From Blastomussa wellsi (taxonomy: Eukaryota > Cnidaria > Anthozoa > Scleractinia > Plerogyridae): a stretch of 64,000 bases of DNA. The stretch is taken from the NCBI GenBank assembly GCA_947652115.1, contig OX393570.1, positions 10,418,390-10,482,389 of the forward strand. Reading direction: 5' to 3'. Of this stretch, positions 33,883 to 44,515 are shown in pieces. The notes below the pieces were generated by a model. That model had not been told where the DNA came from. It searched no databases and was given only the letters and a program-made list of their open reading frames with translations. The position numbers and the translations under genes are program-made. Position 1 is the first letter of the stretch; each line of letters opens with the position of its first letter.

Positions 33883-34034
33883 TATATGTTGTCGGAGAAA
33901 AATCAAATAAACTACTAGGTCATCCCTACAAGCCTGTTTCGTGGTTGCCCACCACGAAACAACTGTGGGCAACCACGAAACAGGCTTGTAGGGATGACCT
34001 AGTAGTTTATTTGATTTTTCTCCGACAACATATA
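33883..34034. repeat. Perfect 70-bp inverted repeat with 12-base loop
   Basis: 33883-33952 and 33965-34034 are exact reverse complements; the loop is cacgaaacaact. Each arm, read outward from the centre, contains gtgg-gcaa-ccac followed by gaaac, like stem II and the GAAA box of a hammerhead ribozyme, but the CTGANGA box is missing. It lies 180 bp after the poly(A) signal of gene A. Confidence 0.95.
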
Positions 34035-34725
34035 CTTCGCTCTGCTTCTATGTATTGAGCACTGTTTTACGAAGATCAAATTCTACACTTTATAGTATAT
34101 AGTATATATACAAATTACTGCATGTAATGTGTTCCTTTTGTAAATCCAGGAAATGCAGGATTAAGTCTACGACATGTTACAATGTATAGAATATTCAAAC
34201 GGATGGCTTTCATCGTCCAACGCAGTATTTTATGATGCGACTTCATTGCATTGACTACACTTTCAATTTTTCTAGTTTAATATATTATTTGTTTATCATG
34301 GTTGGAATAATTAAAAAGTTGTAAATATCAAATGATCAATCGCATATTTATGTCCCTTAGCTTATTAAAGCATTGAAATACAGTTGTTTTTGGTTGGCGT
34401 TCTTGCGTATTCTTTCACGTACGATAATGGTGTCTTTTTCCCATCAAACTCCCGGGAGGCACTCAGTAATTAAAGTGGTGAGTCCTTGGTGGGTGGTAAG
34501 AAAGCTAGCGATCTGAACACTTTCACGGAAATTTTTCGGCTTTTTTAGTAAAATGGCCACAAAATTATGACTACGTTCTTTCACCATACAGGAATGCTCC
34601 TAGAGAAAGAGACGGATATTAAGCAAATTGTTTAAGGAAAAGGGGACCAAAAGTGTATATCTTACGAAATATGACGGTTAACCACGGTCAACCTGTATTG
34701 AAATAAAAAACATTGGTATTAGCAT

Positions 34726-35160
34726 TTAAAGTGCACCTAACCCCAAAATATTTTTTTGCTAAAATATACCTTTGCACCAGTTTGAAACGCATTGCACGTT
34801 TCGTTTCTCCTTTTTACCAAATTCTGGCTATTTATAGCATTCAAACGTTATGAAAAACTGTGCATCATTTGTTACACGACCGAGTCAGAAGGGGCGTGGG
34901 TCTATTCCTGATTTGACGTCACAAAATGATTTGCATCACATCAACTCTTTGTAAACATGCATGCAAATCAGTTTGTGACGTCAAATCGGGAATAGACCCA
35001 CGCCCCTTCTGACTCGGTCGTGGATCAAATGATGCACAGTTTATCGTAACTTTTGAATGCTATAAATAGTCAGAATTTGGTAAAAAGGTGCAATGCGTTT
35101 CAAATTGGTGCAAAGCTTTATTCTAGCGAAAAAAATATTTTGGGGTTAGGTGCACTTTAA
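34726..35160. mobile_element. Palindromic element with TTAA target duplications
   Basis: The element (34730-35156) starts agtgcacctaaccccaaaat and ends with its complement, arms about 200 bp, centre near 34950. It is flanked on both sides by TTAA (34726-34729 and 35157-35160). TTAA duplication is typical of piggyBac and Kolobok transposons; no transposase is present. Confidence 0.85.
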
Positions 35161-36676
35161 CTTTGATGGTTACCGTGGGAAATCTTTCTTATTTACACGT
35201 ATTCGTTAATTTCTTGTCATAAAAACAATGAAGCAATACATTTTTGAAAGGAAAAACCATTTCTTCCTGATTTCAGCTTAAAATTTGTGCAATATTCCAG
35301 TCACTCGATCGCGCATAACCATTCATTAATTAGATTAATCCACAGAGAACCCAAGAACTTGGTCTTGCGTTGGCAATCAGCCCGCCATTTCTCGATTTTC
35401 CATTCAAAATATGTCATTTGCAACCTTAAACAATCAAAAATGGCTCTAGAACACAAATTTAGTGCAATTCTTAAAGAATCTGACCCACCATTATGCATCG
35501 CGAGTCAAACCGCCATTTTTGGGGCCCCCGAAAAAGCGAGTTGTAGCGACCGACATATTTTATCTGTTTCCAGCGGCGTTGAATGCTTCAGACAGGTGAC
35601 ATCTTTACGAAAATATACTCCTCGCTAATTTTTCTTTCTTTGGGGTTCGTTATTTTTGTACAATCGCTTTTTGTGATAACAATAACAATAATAGAGGCGC
35701 GTGATGCAAAGTAGGTGGGTTAGGCTCTTTAAAAATAACCCTGTTAGAGCTTGGAAATATAGCGGATGCACTTTCTATTTACAAAAACACACCTCGGACA
35801 ATAAGTGACAAAAGTAGTTGACACACTGACTCGACATGGCATTTTTTCAGGCCTGACGATGATCCTTTATAAAATTCACTGCTCTCTACAAAATACCCCC
35901 TTCCCCCCATCCAATGTTGTATGATTGCAGTGAAGGACTTCCAGAAACAGACTACAACATTGATAGGGGGCAGGGGGGTCGTGAATGAGAGGGGAGGGGT
36001 GAAATGGACCTGTATTATAAAAAATGGGGCTTATATGGACGATGTGTCAACACTTTGGACACTTACTGTAGATTGTCGGAGTTGGAGTTTTCATTAGATC
36101 ATAAGCGGCGGAGCGATAAGCGGATCGATCGGAACCGTCAGCTGACGACTCCAACGGTTTGATTTTCACTAGATTGCGTGTGTTTACGGCTGCGCTTACG
36201 ACTAACTCCGACTCCGTCTCTAGTGAAAACCAGTCTAGTGAAAAACAATCTATTTTGTTTCTGCCAAAGAAAAACTTGCGAATAATGTGGCGAGGCAAAC
36301 ACTCAGAAAGGCAGTTGCTTATTCAGATATATGGATTCAGTGGACGATGGAAATCAAATTCTGGAAACAGGTGCAGAAAAAATTGAAAAGATAACTTCAT
36401 GTATATTGTAGCGCATTGCTTGCACTTTAACTTTAACTTCACGGCCATGCTGCGATTGGTTTTTCAATTCTTCTAGTGATGCTAAACAGACACACTCCGT
36501 GAGTTAGGACGTTACTCGGTCCGGATAGCGATGGGAATCGGGATCAATATAATTGTTTCTCTGCAGTTAAGTAGACCCTGGGCAATTGATAACCATTTTG
36601 ACAAAGCAGAAAGACTGGCTAGAACAGAGGTGTAATTTGGTTGGCGTTTATGCCTTGTGTTTGGATGAGAGACATT
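35161..36676. other. Intergenic DNA, no gene seen
   Basis: Contains GC-rich patches, a gggggcaggggggt stretch near 35965-36000 and gttttcactag/ctagtgaaaac inverted motifs between 36090 and 36245 that may be the ends of another small element. The open frames at 35287-35628 and 36159-36386 show no known motif. Confidence 0.5.
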
Positions 36677-36779
36677 TAACAATTAGATTATGAACTCGAG
36701 ATTTCTATGTGGTGATGAGGCCGAAGGCCGAATCAACTATCACCCCGTAGAAATCGAGAGCGAATAATGTAATTGTTTT
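36677..36779. repeat. Palindromic MITE-like hairpin
   Basis: Arms aacaattagattatgaactc and its imperfect complement ending aatgtaattgtt, with the inner pair gatttctatgtggtga / tcaccccgtagaaatc. About 100 bp, non-coding. Confidence 0.75.
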
Positions 36780-38034
36780 AGTAAAAATCATAATAAACGA
36801 ATCATGTGTCGGTGAAAAAGTTCTAACTCTTCCAGCGAAGCTTCGCTAAAGCGCGAAGATGTCTCCATTTTTAAGACGACCTTTGACCACTGCACTCTAA
36901 TGGCTGATAGTGTACAGTAGCTCAGCCAATCAGATTGCGACATTTGCATTTGTATAGATTTTTACTAATCAAAGTTAGCCAATTCTGGAAAATTTATGTG
37001 GAAAAACTGGTCCCAGGGGGATCAAACTTTAATTGGTTGTCACGTGATCAGATTGTATTTATCGAACATTTGAATTGCCATTTGATTACTTGCTCATGGA
37101 TAGCTTTGGCATTGATACAGAAATAATTTGGTTTTATCAACTGGGTTGATAATGTCAATTGGCCACCGTAAAGAGATTCAATTGCTGACCTTAGAAACTT
37201 ACCCCCTCTATTCATTGATACAGACAGACAATGGAAATACGCAAGACCTTTGTGGGCTCCTTCTTCGTGTACCGGACACACATGACGTAAAACAAAAGAA
37301 GCAAATGATGAGAAACAATACTGCCCTAATCTACAAAGAATCAAGAACAAAGGTAAAACAATGTACTACATTTAGATTTACATACGGAACACGGAGTAAG
37401 AGCCCGTTTGTGCCACATTTGAATCAAGTGCAGTTACTGGGAATCTTTCATAAATATTTCGCGCATTGTCGGTTTATATAGTCGTCGCACTTCGTGAGTA
37501 CTTTTTACATAAATGCATGTTGATGAGTATTCTGTCGCCCGTATTTATTTCGGTATTTATTTGTTGATAAATTCAACGAGCTAATAATATTATGTTAATA
37601 TTTCCTGCCTGCAGACCGAACAAATAAAACCAAAGCATTCTTGAAAAAAAAACTTTAATAGTAAAATATTCACAGAAACTACAGTGAAAATTAAACTATT
37701 TAAACATAACTTTACAGGGAAAATTTATGTCCCTTTTAAAATCAAGTTGAACTCGATTAACCGTTACTATATTTATATCCCTAATCTTAATTCATCTTCA
37801 TTTCAAAATTTACTCTAAATATAAAAGTAAAGCCTTGTTTTAATTTTCTAAAACTTCATTGAAAACGTAAAAATATACAGCGCTCCACTGCGATATACGT
37901 ATGAACAAATATTGTTTCAATGCAAAATATTGACGTTTATTGTCAAAGCCAGTCATCAATTTAGAAAACAAACAAGGACAGTTCTGTGTGGATTCTTGTC
38001 TTTTGACGGCATCAAACATCATCCAGTGCGCAGG
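36780..38034. other. Intergenic DNA between gene A and gene B
   Basis: No gene is recognised. The open frame at 37128-37481 lacks motifs and splice support. Minus-strand AATAAA hexamers at 37936-37941, 37556-37561 and 37544-37549 are candidates for gene B polyadenylation; the nearest is about 95 bases after its stop codon. Confidence 0.5.
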
Positions 38035-38118
38035 TCATAGTTGTGAATCCATTTCTCCCTTCGCTTCAATCAGTTGAATAACGGATCGAGTTGGATAGGC
38101 ATCTTGTATTGTAACATT
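38035..38118 (-). CDS. Gene B last exon
   Basis: After acceptor gtttttcag the phase 0 frame gives NVTIQDAYPTRSVIQL and ends GEMDSQL with TGA at 38037-38035. It contains the only tail tyrosine. Confidence 0.75.
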   Translation of the reverse strand, partial: NVTIQDAYPTRSVIQLIEAKGEMDSQL

Positions 38119-41100
38119 CTGAAAAACAAATACATGATTGTAAGTTTTACCATTATTTATGAAAGTAGTCTATTCTATTCTTGTTTACCATTGCTTTTGA
38201 GGTGTGATAACTGAAGTACATAGCAGGTTTGGATCCCCCTAACAATATTTTTTTTTATTTCCAATAACAAAGCTGCATTAATTTTATTCCTTACGCCTAA
38301 TTCGAGGACTCTATGGCGATGTCAGCAGTAGTAATCACCAATCGATATCAGTATGTTTGTTCTATACTTACCTCTCCCACTCTGACGTCATTGGCACTCA
38401 AAGCACTTTTCATTACGACTGGAACCTAAGTGAGAAAAAAAAAACAATTTACGATTACTCAAAATTTCTACAATTAGCAAGGGAGGTGATCTTCTACGAG
38501 GTAGTTTTTACGACCGTATAGAGCGCTTTTCATTTCAGTGCCGAAAGTAATTTTGCGGTTGCTTTGGTTTTGCATTACCTCGCTTAGTGATTGGTCTAAA
38601 AATCTCGCGCCACTTTTTAAACCAATCAGGAGTAAAACCAAAACAAATCGTGACTCGCGCACGCATGTTTCCCCGCGCTTTGTTTCGGCTATGTGTACTT
38701 ACTTTGAATTTTGATTGGATCACTGGAATGTCTCCGTCCTTTGTGATTGACCAAAGTAATTACTTCTGTTTTGGTTTTACGACACTCAATTGAAACCCGC
38801 TCTACACTTATACAATGGCCAATTCAGACTGGATCACCAATAAATTTATAAACTATATGTAAGTTGATAACCATTTCTGTTTTTCTAGCACCTATAGGCA
38901 AAATTTTTAAGGCATTTTACACATTCTTAAATACACGTGGGACTCTGATCGAAATATATGCTTGTTTCGACGGTGTTTACGTAATTAGACATAATTACAT
39001 CAGAATGTGGTTAACGTTCTTAGGAAAAGGCCCGTTAGCGATGTGGATACATAAACAGGGATGTGTCTGTATGACGTTATATTTCATGTTATAAATTAAA
39101 CGTTTTGTTTCCTTGTTTTGATTCACTAATGCACACTTCATTTATTGCGGGGTTCACACAAACTTTTCAGTTCTTTAAAATTCTCTCTTACATTTCACAT
39201 TCAGTTATTCTCAAAGAGAAAGTGCCATTTTAGTACAAACCTCGCCACTAAGTCTCATGTCACTGAAGCTCAAAGCTCCGTTAAGAACGCCAATCTATGA
39301 AAATAACAAGTGAGCTACGCATTACAAAGAAAGTTTGTCGTGTACAACAAAATAATTATTCACTAAAGTGACTTGGATAAAGTATATAAACATATCCGAA
39401 ATTTATTTAGCCGGGTTTACCTCGGTGCAAAAACCTGTGACTTTTTTCTTTGTTTTGAGTTCTTTGTTGTCTTGTTCGTTCTTTGTTTTACGTCACCCCT
39501 ATACCCAAACATGGGTCAAGTACCGCCACACTTCCCCCCCCCCCCCCCCGCGAACCTGGCTCCTGGTGCGCGATTTTACCAGCATTTTTTCCCGGTAACA
39601 GGTACGGTGGTGGGGGAGGAGGGGTGGGGAATACCAGGGATGACATTTACACCAGATTACGTAATGTCTTTTGCACACATGTCTTACCTCACGTCCCCCA
39701 TTCATTTGTTGTCCGTAAAAAGCAGGGCCAATATGAGCACCTGTTGTGTCGCCATGCCTTGAAATTAGAAGAAACAGTTTACGTTAAGCGTTGCGTATGC
39801 CACGGAATTCAGAGGTTTTCATTAGCAATCGAAAGAAATCATGTGTAATGCCCAGGGTTCGGTTGCTAAAAGTTTACAAAGCGATATCCACCGAGTCATT
39901 TTATTCAGTTTTATTCACCCTTTGAACATCCCCGGTTCCCGGTTTATACCTTGGTCTATAAAACGCACTGGTGCATTGCTTCCTTGTGTTTGGAGTTCCG
40001 ATTGACTCATTGGATTGCTTTCTTTGTGAGTGACCACATGTCACAAGTATAATTAAACATAACACATAAGAACTCCTCCTTAACAAAAACTATTGTTTAT
40101 AAAACATTGTTTCCACTTTTCTTGATATTTATTAGTACCAGAACGCATCAGAGGAATTTTAATTTACCTTGATGCGCCATTCTGCGCTCTCTTTCCTCTT
40201 TGACCTGTATGGGAAGAAGTAAAATTAACCAGTCATACATTAAATGCTAGGCAGCCTGCAGGAAGCTTTCCATGGAGTCGTTAAACAACAATACTTTACT
40301 TACTTTACTTTACGCATTTTCTGAACAGATCAGTCCAAGGGAGAAAGGCGCAAACAGGCTTGTAAGCTCTTATTAAAGCACCAACCCATGAAATACCAGT
40401 ATTTTTTAATCTTGTGTTAAGTTAGAATAGTTATAGTGATGTAGAAAAGGGAGAGACTTCTCACTTTATACTCCAAAGAAACCGTAAATTCTGCGATCAT
40501 CGCTGGTTTAACATCCTCGGACCTAACTAATTTCTTACATAATAGACTCAGTATAGTGCGAAACGGATACCGTAACTAGCTACTAATTGTCTAATGAACT
40601 ATACCACAACATACCTGACGGCTGGTTTTGTTTTCTGGAGCGGCAGAAAGCTATGACTGACGCAATTAACACGAGCAGTAAAACTCCTCCACCAATTGCA
40701 CCATATGCCCAAACAGGAAACTCCTCTTCATCTGTGACAAACATAATATCCATTATATACGTTACGATATGTGTTTTACTGAGTACATCTGTACTGAAAT
40801 TTCAGTTAAAAAAGGCGTTCCAGTATAAAAAGGGATAGGTCCTCCAACGTTTCACACCTTTCGTGCGGGAAATGTTAACTGTCGTAAAAAGCGGGGGTTG
40901 GTAGTCAGTTGTTTACGATTTGATCGTTCACTGACAAGTAGGCGTGACAATGGCCAGGGTAGGCCCCTTTATACTGGAACCTCCTATTCAAAGTCCCAAT
41001 AGAGCGTTTTCACTCACGTGACTAAAAAAAATTAAATCGAAAACAATTCAGTGGATAGAGTCAAGAAACTGCGATATTATAGAATATAAATAAAGAAAAT

Positions 41101-41161
41101 ATTTCTCCAAGTTTTAGGCGTGTGCGTTATTCCAAACTTCAGATATTCGTCGAAATTTCTC

Positions 41162-41196
<35 letters not shown>

Positions 41197-44100
41197 ATCG
41201 GTGTACCTCCGTGGAACACCAACATGGCAGCCGGAAATAGTGTAAACATCTGGAGTTTACTTTGGTTATCTAGGCGACTGGTTACCTGTTTTGAACAAAC
41301 AAATGTTCATATGAACACTTCGCCTAATACTTAAACTTCTCAAATGGCTAAATCTCGCGAGGTAAGTATGTGTTTTTCGACGTACATGATCGTAACTGTA
41401 TTTCACGCACCGCCATAACTCCGAAATTCAAATTGCGCTGAAACGACGGACGCTGTTGAGCTGAAAAGTTGTACTCAGATATAAATTTAGCACCTCTTAT
41501 GCCTGATGAGTATAAAAAGTCTGGAGGCTCTTTGGTTTTGGATTTTAGAATATGATGACGTCACGTGAAAACGCTCTGTAGACCAATTTCGATAGACCTC
41601 AGAACGAGGCCCTGGGGAATAAACTACAGAGATTGTGTGCGATTTATTCCCCAGAGCCTCGTAATGATGTCTATTTTGCTTTAGGCTGAATTTTAAAATA
41701 TCGAAATTGCCCTTTTAGTCTGTTACTTAAACAAGATTTCACTTTGCTACTAGATAATCTAAATGGGTAAAGCAATCGGACCAGCTAATGGACTACGACA
41801 AGCAGACATTGTGAAATCCAAGGCCTGCAACTTTCTAGTAACACTACGGTGATGGAAAAAGTTCATAATCATTATGTTACGTCCCATACACATTACACTT
41901 AATTAAACAACAGACAAAACGGACACGAAAGGCCTCTTTTGGCTGTCTAAAGTACATGCACCTATGACTGTACGTGTATTAAATCTCTTCAGGAAAAAAT
42001 GTCATCAAAACCTGCGTAAGACTTTCAAGAGATAAAAAGAAGGAATTCCTGACCGGTGTTTGGTAGCAATCTTTCAAACCAAGCACGGTGGAAACTCAAT
42101 TAGTTACAACCCTGCCATCCCTACATACCTTCAACAGTTACAGTAACAGTAGCTTGTGGGCCTTCTCCCAAGTTATTGTAAGGAACACAGCGATAAGTCC
42201 CTTGGTCTTTATTCTTGACGCTGACAAATGTAAGCACGCCTGTGCTGGACGAACTGACCAGTTTACCATCGTGATAGAACTTATACTCAGCGGAAGGGTT
42301 TGCACGTGCTGAGCATGTGATCACTAAAGGTTCCCCAACTTCCACAGGATCCGCGGGACTATTGAGTTGCGTCTCTGTTGGTTTATCTGCAGAACGAAAG
42401 TAAATCGCGAAGAACACGTTTTAGCTCCCTGAAAGAAACAAACTTCAGTTTAAAGATTAGGCTCGTTTCAAATTACACTTCGCTGATCAGAAAAAAGAAT
42501 CAAGTCGAGGTTCATGGAGCCTCCTGCATGCAGGCGTTCTTTTGGTTTGCGTAGGACGCTAAGTTTCATGGGAATAATTTAAATTGACTGAATTTTCTCT
42601 TGCTTTCTTACCCTCTAACACGACTCAACAACTGGCTAGAAAATACTTCATTAGACCAACAAAAATTAACAACAGTTAGAAAAATAAACTGTTCTGATCA
42701 ATATCACTAGTTTAGCAAAGATATTTTACATCGACTATTCCGGGCAGACTGAATGTGCGGTATTCGTATTTTGACATAAATTAACTTGCTCTTGTAAACA
42801 CAGCTTAAAAGCATCTCGAAATATCTCTCCAAATTTTTGTCAGCAAACGCTGTTTTCCGTCATTTCTTTCCAGACGTTCAATAAATAGTTCTGTGTTTAT
42901 GTCAAATGCCAAACTTTGTTTTGTTCGTGTACATGTTAATTTCAGCTAGCTAATATAAATATCGCATGTTTCCGGCTGTGTTTTGCTATCTTTCTTTCTT
43001 TCGGAAAAATGTTGTGACTTTGTACGACAAAACTACCGTTAATAACGAGAAACGTATAATATAAAATGAAACAAAACTGATCATGTGTCAAATGATTTGG
43101 TATAACAAGGGGGCGCTTTGGATGCTTTTACATGTAATATTATACATGCAACAAACCAAGCTACGGAGAATTCTTGGTGAGCTAGTCCAATCGATCAAAA
43201 TTACAATTGATTGTGTAAGAAATTCGTTGTTCTGAACATGAAACAGTGTGATACGTGCCCTGATTTTTATCTCGCATATTGAATAAGGAATCTTCAGTAT
43301 TTCCCACTAAAAGGAAACAAATTTTGACAACCTAGATCCGCAAAATTAATCGGTTCCACACAAACATCACATTATCATAACTACCAGGACGATAAAATCT
43401 AGAAATAGGTAAAGCATCTAAAGTAAAGTTTTACTTAAAAGATCTGAGAAAAGGAAGGCGGAAAAAGCAGCCAAAATAAAAAGGTCAAACGTGTTGAGGA
43501 GTACAGCCAATCTGGCGTATGTGGGCGTTTATCTCTATCTAATTTATATGCAGTTTTTGACAAGATTTCGTCGCCTTTGATAAGACATCTGTGTGAATAA
43601 TAAAACTGTTGACAGCCGTAATTCTGCAAATACAAATCGTGACATTGATCGAAAGCAGCAAAGGAAAGATAAATTGTTGTAGCGACTTAATGGCTCGCAT
43701 GAGATTTGTTGCTGTTTTCGGAACACAAATGCAGTATTGAATAAGTGCGTATGGTATGTTCGTGTGGCATTTCACCGGGCATTTCACTGAATATTGTGTG
43801 AATAATGATGATGAGATACAAATCGCAAACGAGACGCAACTGGCAAGCGTTCTGGGGCCTCCAACGTGATTCCAAAGGTAGGATGACTTTTTAAATCCAA
43901 ATTTGTAGCATACTCACATTGAACGTTCAGTTCTATAGTGCTTGGAGATGTGAAGAAACTGCTTTGAAATGAGCACTGATATCGAGTGTGATCTTTAACA
44001 GAAACGTTCGTGACTTGCAGAGTATCGTTCGTAATAAAAATGTGTTGCGGATCATCATAGATAACTTTACTTCCCGTCAACGTTGATCTGACCGCCAAGC

Positions 44101-44515
44101 CAGCCCAGTTCTCGCTGTAAGAAGGTTCCTCTCGCGTCCACGTTAACAGATGAAATATGTTTGCTTCCTGCTGTTCTTGATTATTCAGTAGATATTCGCA
44201 TGGAAGCGAAACGTTGGAGCCGATCAATACGTTGATTATGTGGTTTGCCTGTTGATTATAAGACCACTGAAATCCGTCTGAAATACGAGACAAGGTTGCG
44301 TTAGGCTACGATCAGTAAACAAAGCAAGGTTAAAGATGCCCAACGAAGAACGAACGAAACTACCGCCGGCGATAGTAACAATATAACACACCGCTCACTC
44401 TCAAAGATAACATCAAGACCAACTGTTACAAAAGACGTTTCCTGCGTCACTTACCAAGTAAAATAAAATTGTGAACAGAGAATAATAGCAGCCAGACTGT
44501 GTTATAGATCGCCAT
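38035..44515 (-). CDS. Gene B: two-Ig single-pass receptor with duplicated tail exons
   Basis: Eight exons, one a proposed 7-base microexon, join to 343 residues plus stop: signal peptide (1-20), V-type Ig (21-140), second Ig (141-226), transmembrane exon (227-265) and a cytoplasmic tail of about 80 residues. It predicts a small type I receptor. Without the microexon the summed length is not a multiple of three. The tail contains one tyrosine (DAYPTR, not an ITIM or ITAM) and ends S-Q-L, a possible PDZ ligand. It is divergent from gene C, with which it shares the V-type exon, and convergent with gene A. Introns 42387-43917, 38426-39240 and 40205-40614 show no other feature. No named orthologue is recognised; Alr-like recognition receptors have a comparable layout. 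Confidence 0.8.
38372..38425 (-). CDS. Gene B exon, tail repeat 2
   Basis: 54 bases in phase 0-0 between ctcacttag and gtaagt, coding VPVVMKSALSANDVRVGE. Same length and phase as tail repeat 1; either could be skipped without changing the frame. Confidence 0.75.
39241..39294 (-). CDS. Gene B exon, tail repeat 1
   Basis: 54 bases in phase 0-0 between ttttcatag and gtttgt, coding IGVLNGALSFSDMRLSGE. It aligns without gaps with the next exon (ALS-xxD-xR-xGE), so the two are a tandem exon duplication. Confidence 0.75.
39295..40167 (-). other. Intron of gene B with a C16 run
   Basis: A run of 16 C at 39534-39549 and a G-rich stretch at 39608-39630 can be misread as proline- and glycine-rich coding sequence. 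No splice-supported exon is seen. Confidence 0.6.
40168..40204 (-). CDS. Gene B exon, juxtamembrane tail
   Basis: 37 bases between acceptor cccatacag and donor gtaaat. Read to end in phase 0, as the following exons require, it encodes SKRKESAEWRIK. Read straight on from exon 4 it would lead to a stop in the next exon, hence the proposed microexon. Confidence 0.6.
40314..40320 (-). CDS. Gene B proposed 7-base microexon
   Basis: Between acceptor gatctgttcag, which has a good pyrimidine tract and ctgat branch-like sequence, and donor gtaaag lie seven bases, aaaatgc. Including them changes phase 1 to phase 2 and makes the next exon read SKRKESAEWRIK into the conserved tail. This is a prediction made to repair the frame; an alternative donor of exon 4 (GTATAG at about 40602) would do the same. 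Confidence 0.35.
40615..40731 (-). CDS. Gene B exon 4, transmembrane helix
   Basis: 39 codons, phase 1-1, acceptor tttgtcacag and donor gtatgt. A short acidic linker DEEEFPVW leads into AYGAIGGGVLLLVLIASVIA, then FCRSRKQNQPS with basic stop-transfer residues. Confidence 0.85.
41001..41577. mobile_element. Non-autonomous TIR element
   Basis: Left end agagcgttttcactcacgtgac and right end gtcacgtgaaaacgctct are inverted copies. The 577-bp interior codes for nothing recognisable. It touches the small element at 41584. Confidence 0.75.
41584..41709. repeat. Small TIR/palindromic element
   Basis: Ends caatttcgata and tatcgaaattg, with an inner pair gaggccctggggaataaa / tttattccccagagcctc. 126 bp, in the intron before the transmembrane exon. 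Confidence 0.75.
42129..42386 (-). CDS. Gene B exon 3, tryptophan-less Ig domain
   Basis: 86 codons, phase 1-1, acceptor ttctgcag and donor gtatgt. Cysteines in VITCSARANPS and YRCVPYNN. The core Trp is replaced by YKFYHDG. It is closest to gene C Ig domain 7 ([17 protein letters not shown]). Confidence 0.9.
42387..43917 (-). other. Intron of gene B, nothing recognised
   Basis: AT-rich DNA of 1.5 kb without splice-flanked coding sequence or a clear repeat. Confidence 0.5.
43918..44277 (-). CDS. Gene B exon 2, V-type Ig domain
   Basis: 120 codons, phase 1-1, acceptor gtatttcag and donor gtgagt. The first cysteine is in VSLPCEYLL, the Trp in LTWTREE, and the second in RYQCSF. It is longer than the 85-90 codon Ig exons elsewhere, as expected for V-set with extra strands. 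Related to gene C exon 2 (RYQCSFQSSF versus [10 protein letters not shown]). Confidence 0.85.
44455..44515 (-). CDS. Gene B exon 1, start codon and signal peptide
   Basis: ATG at 44515-44513, then a hydrophobic MAIYNTVWLLLFSVHNFILL ended by donor gtaagt after the first base of a codon. The next exon supplies the rest of an Asp codon, so the mature protein would begin near DGFQWS. A CRE-like TGACGTCA lies about 110 bp upstream. Confidence 0.8.

Noticed and set aside
35287..35628. 113-residue plus-strand frame
   Set aside because: No recognisable motif, AT-rich intergenic context, and an overlapping antisense frame of similar quality.
10505..36779. CRISPR-like or regulatory meaning of the many palindromes
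   Set aside because: They are single dispersed palindromes of different sequence, not regularly spaced direct repeats, and the DNA is eukaryotic. MITE-type elements explain them.
37128..37481. 117-residue plus-strand frame and its antisense shadow
   Set aside because: No domain, no splice or promoter context, low-complexity composition.
39368..39848. Three overlapping plus-strand frames with proline runs
   Set aside because: They cross the C16 run in an intron of gene B and differ only by frame; no motifs.
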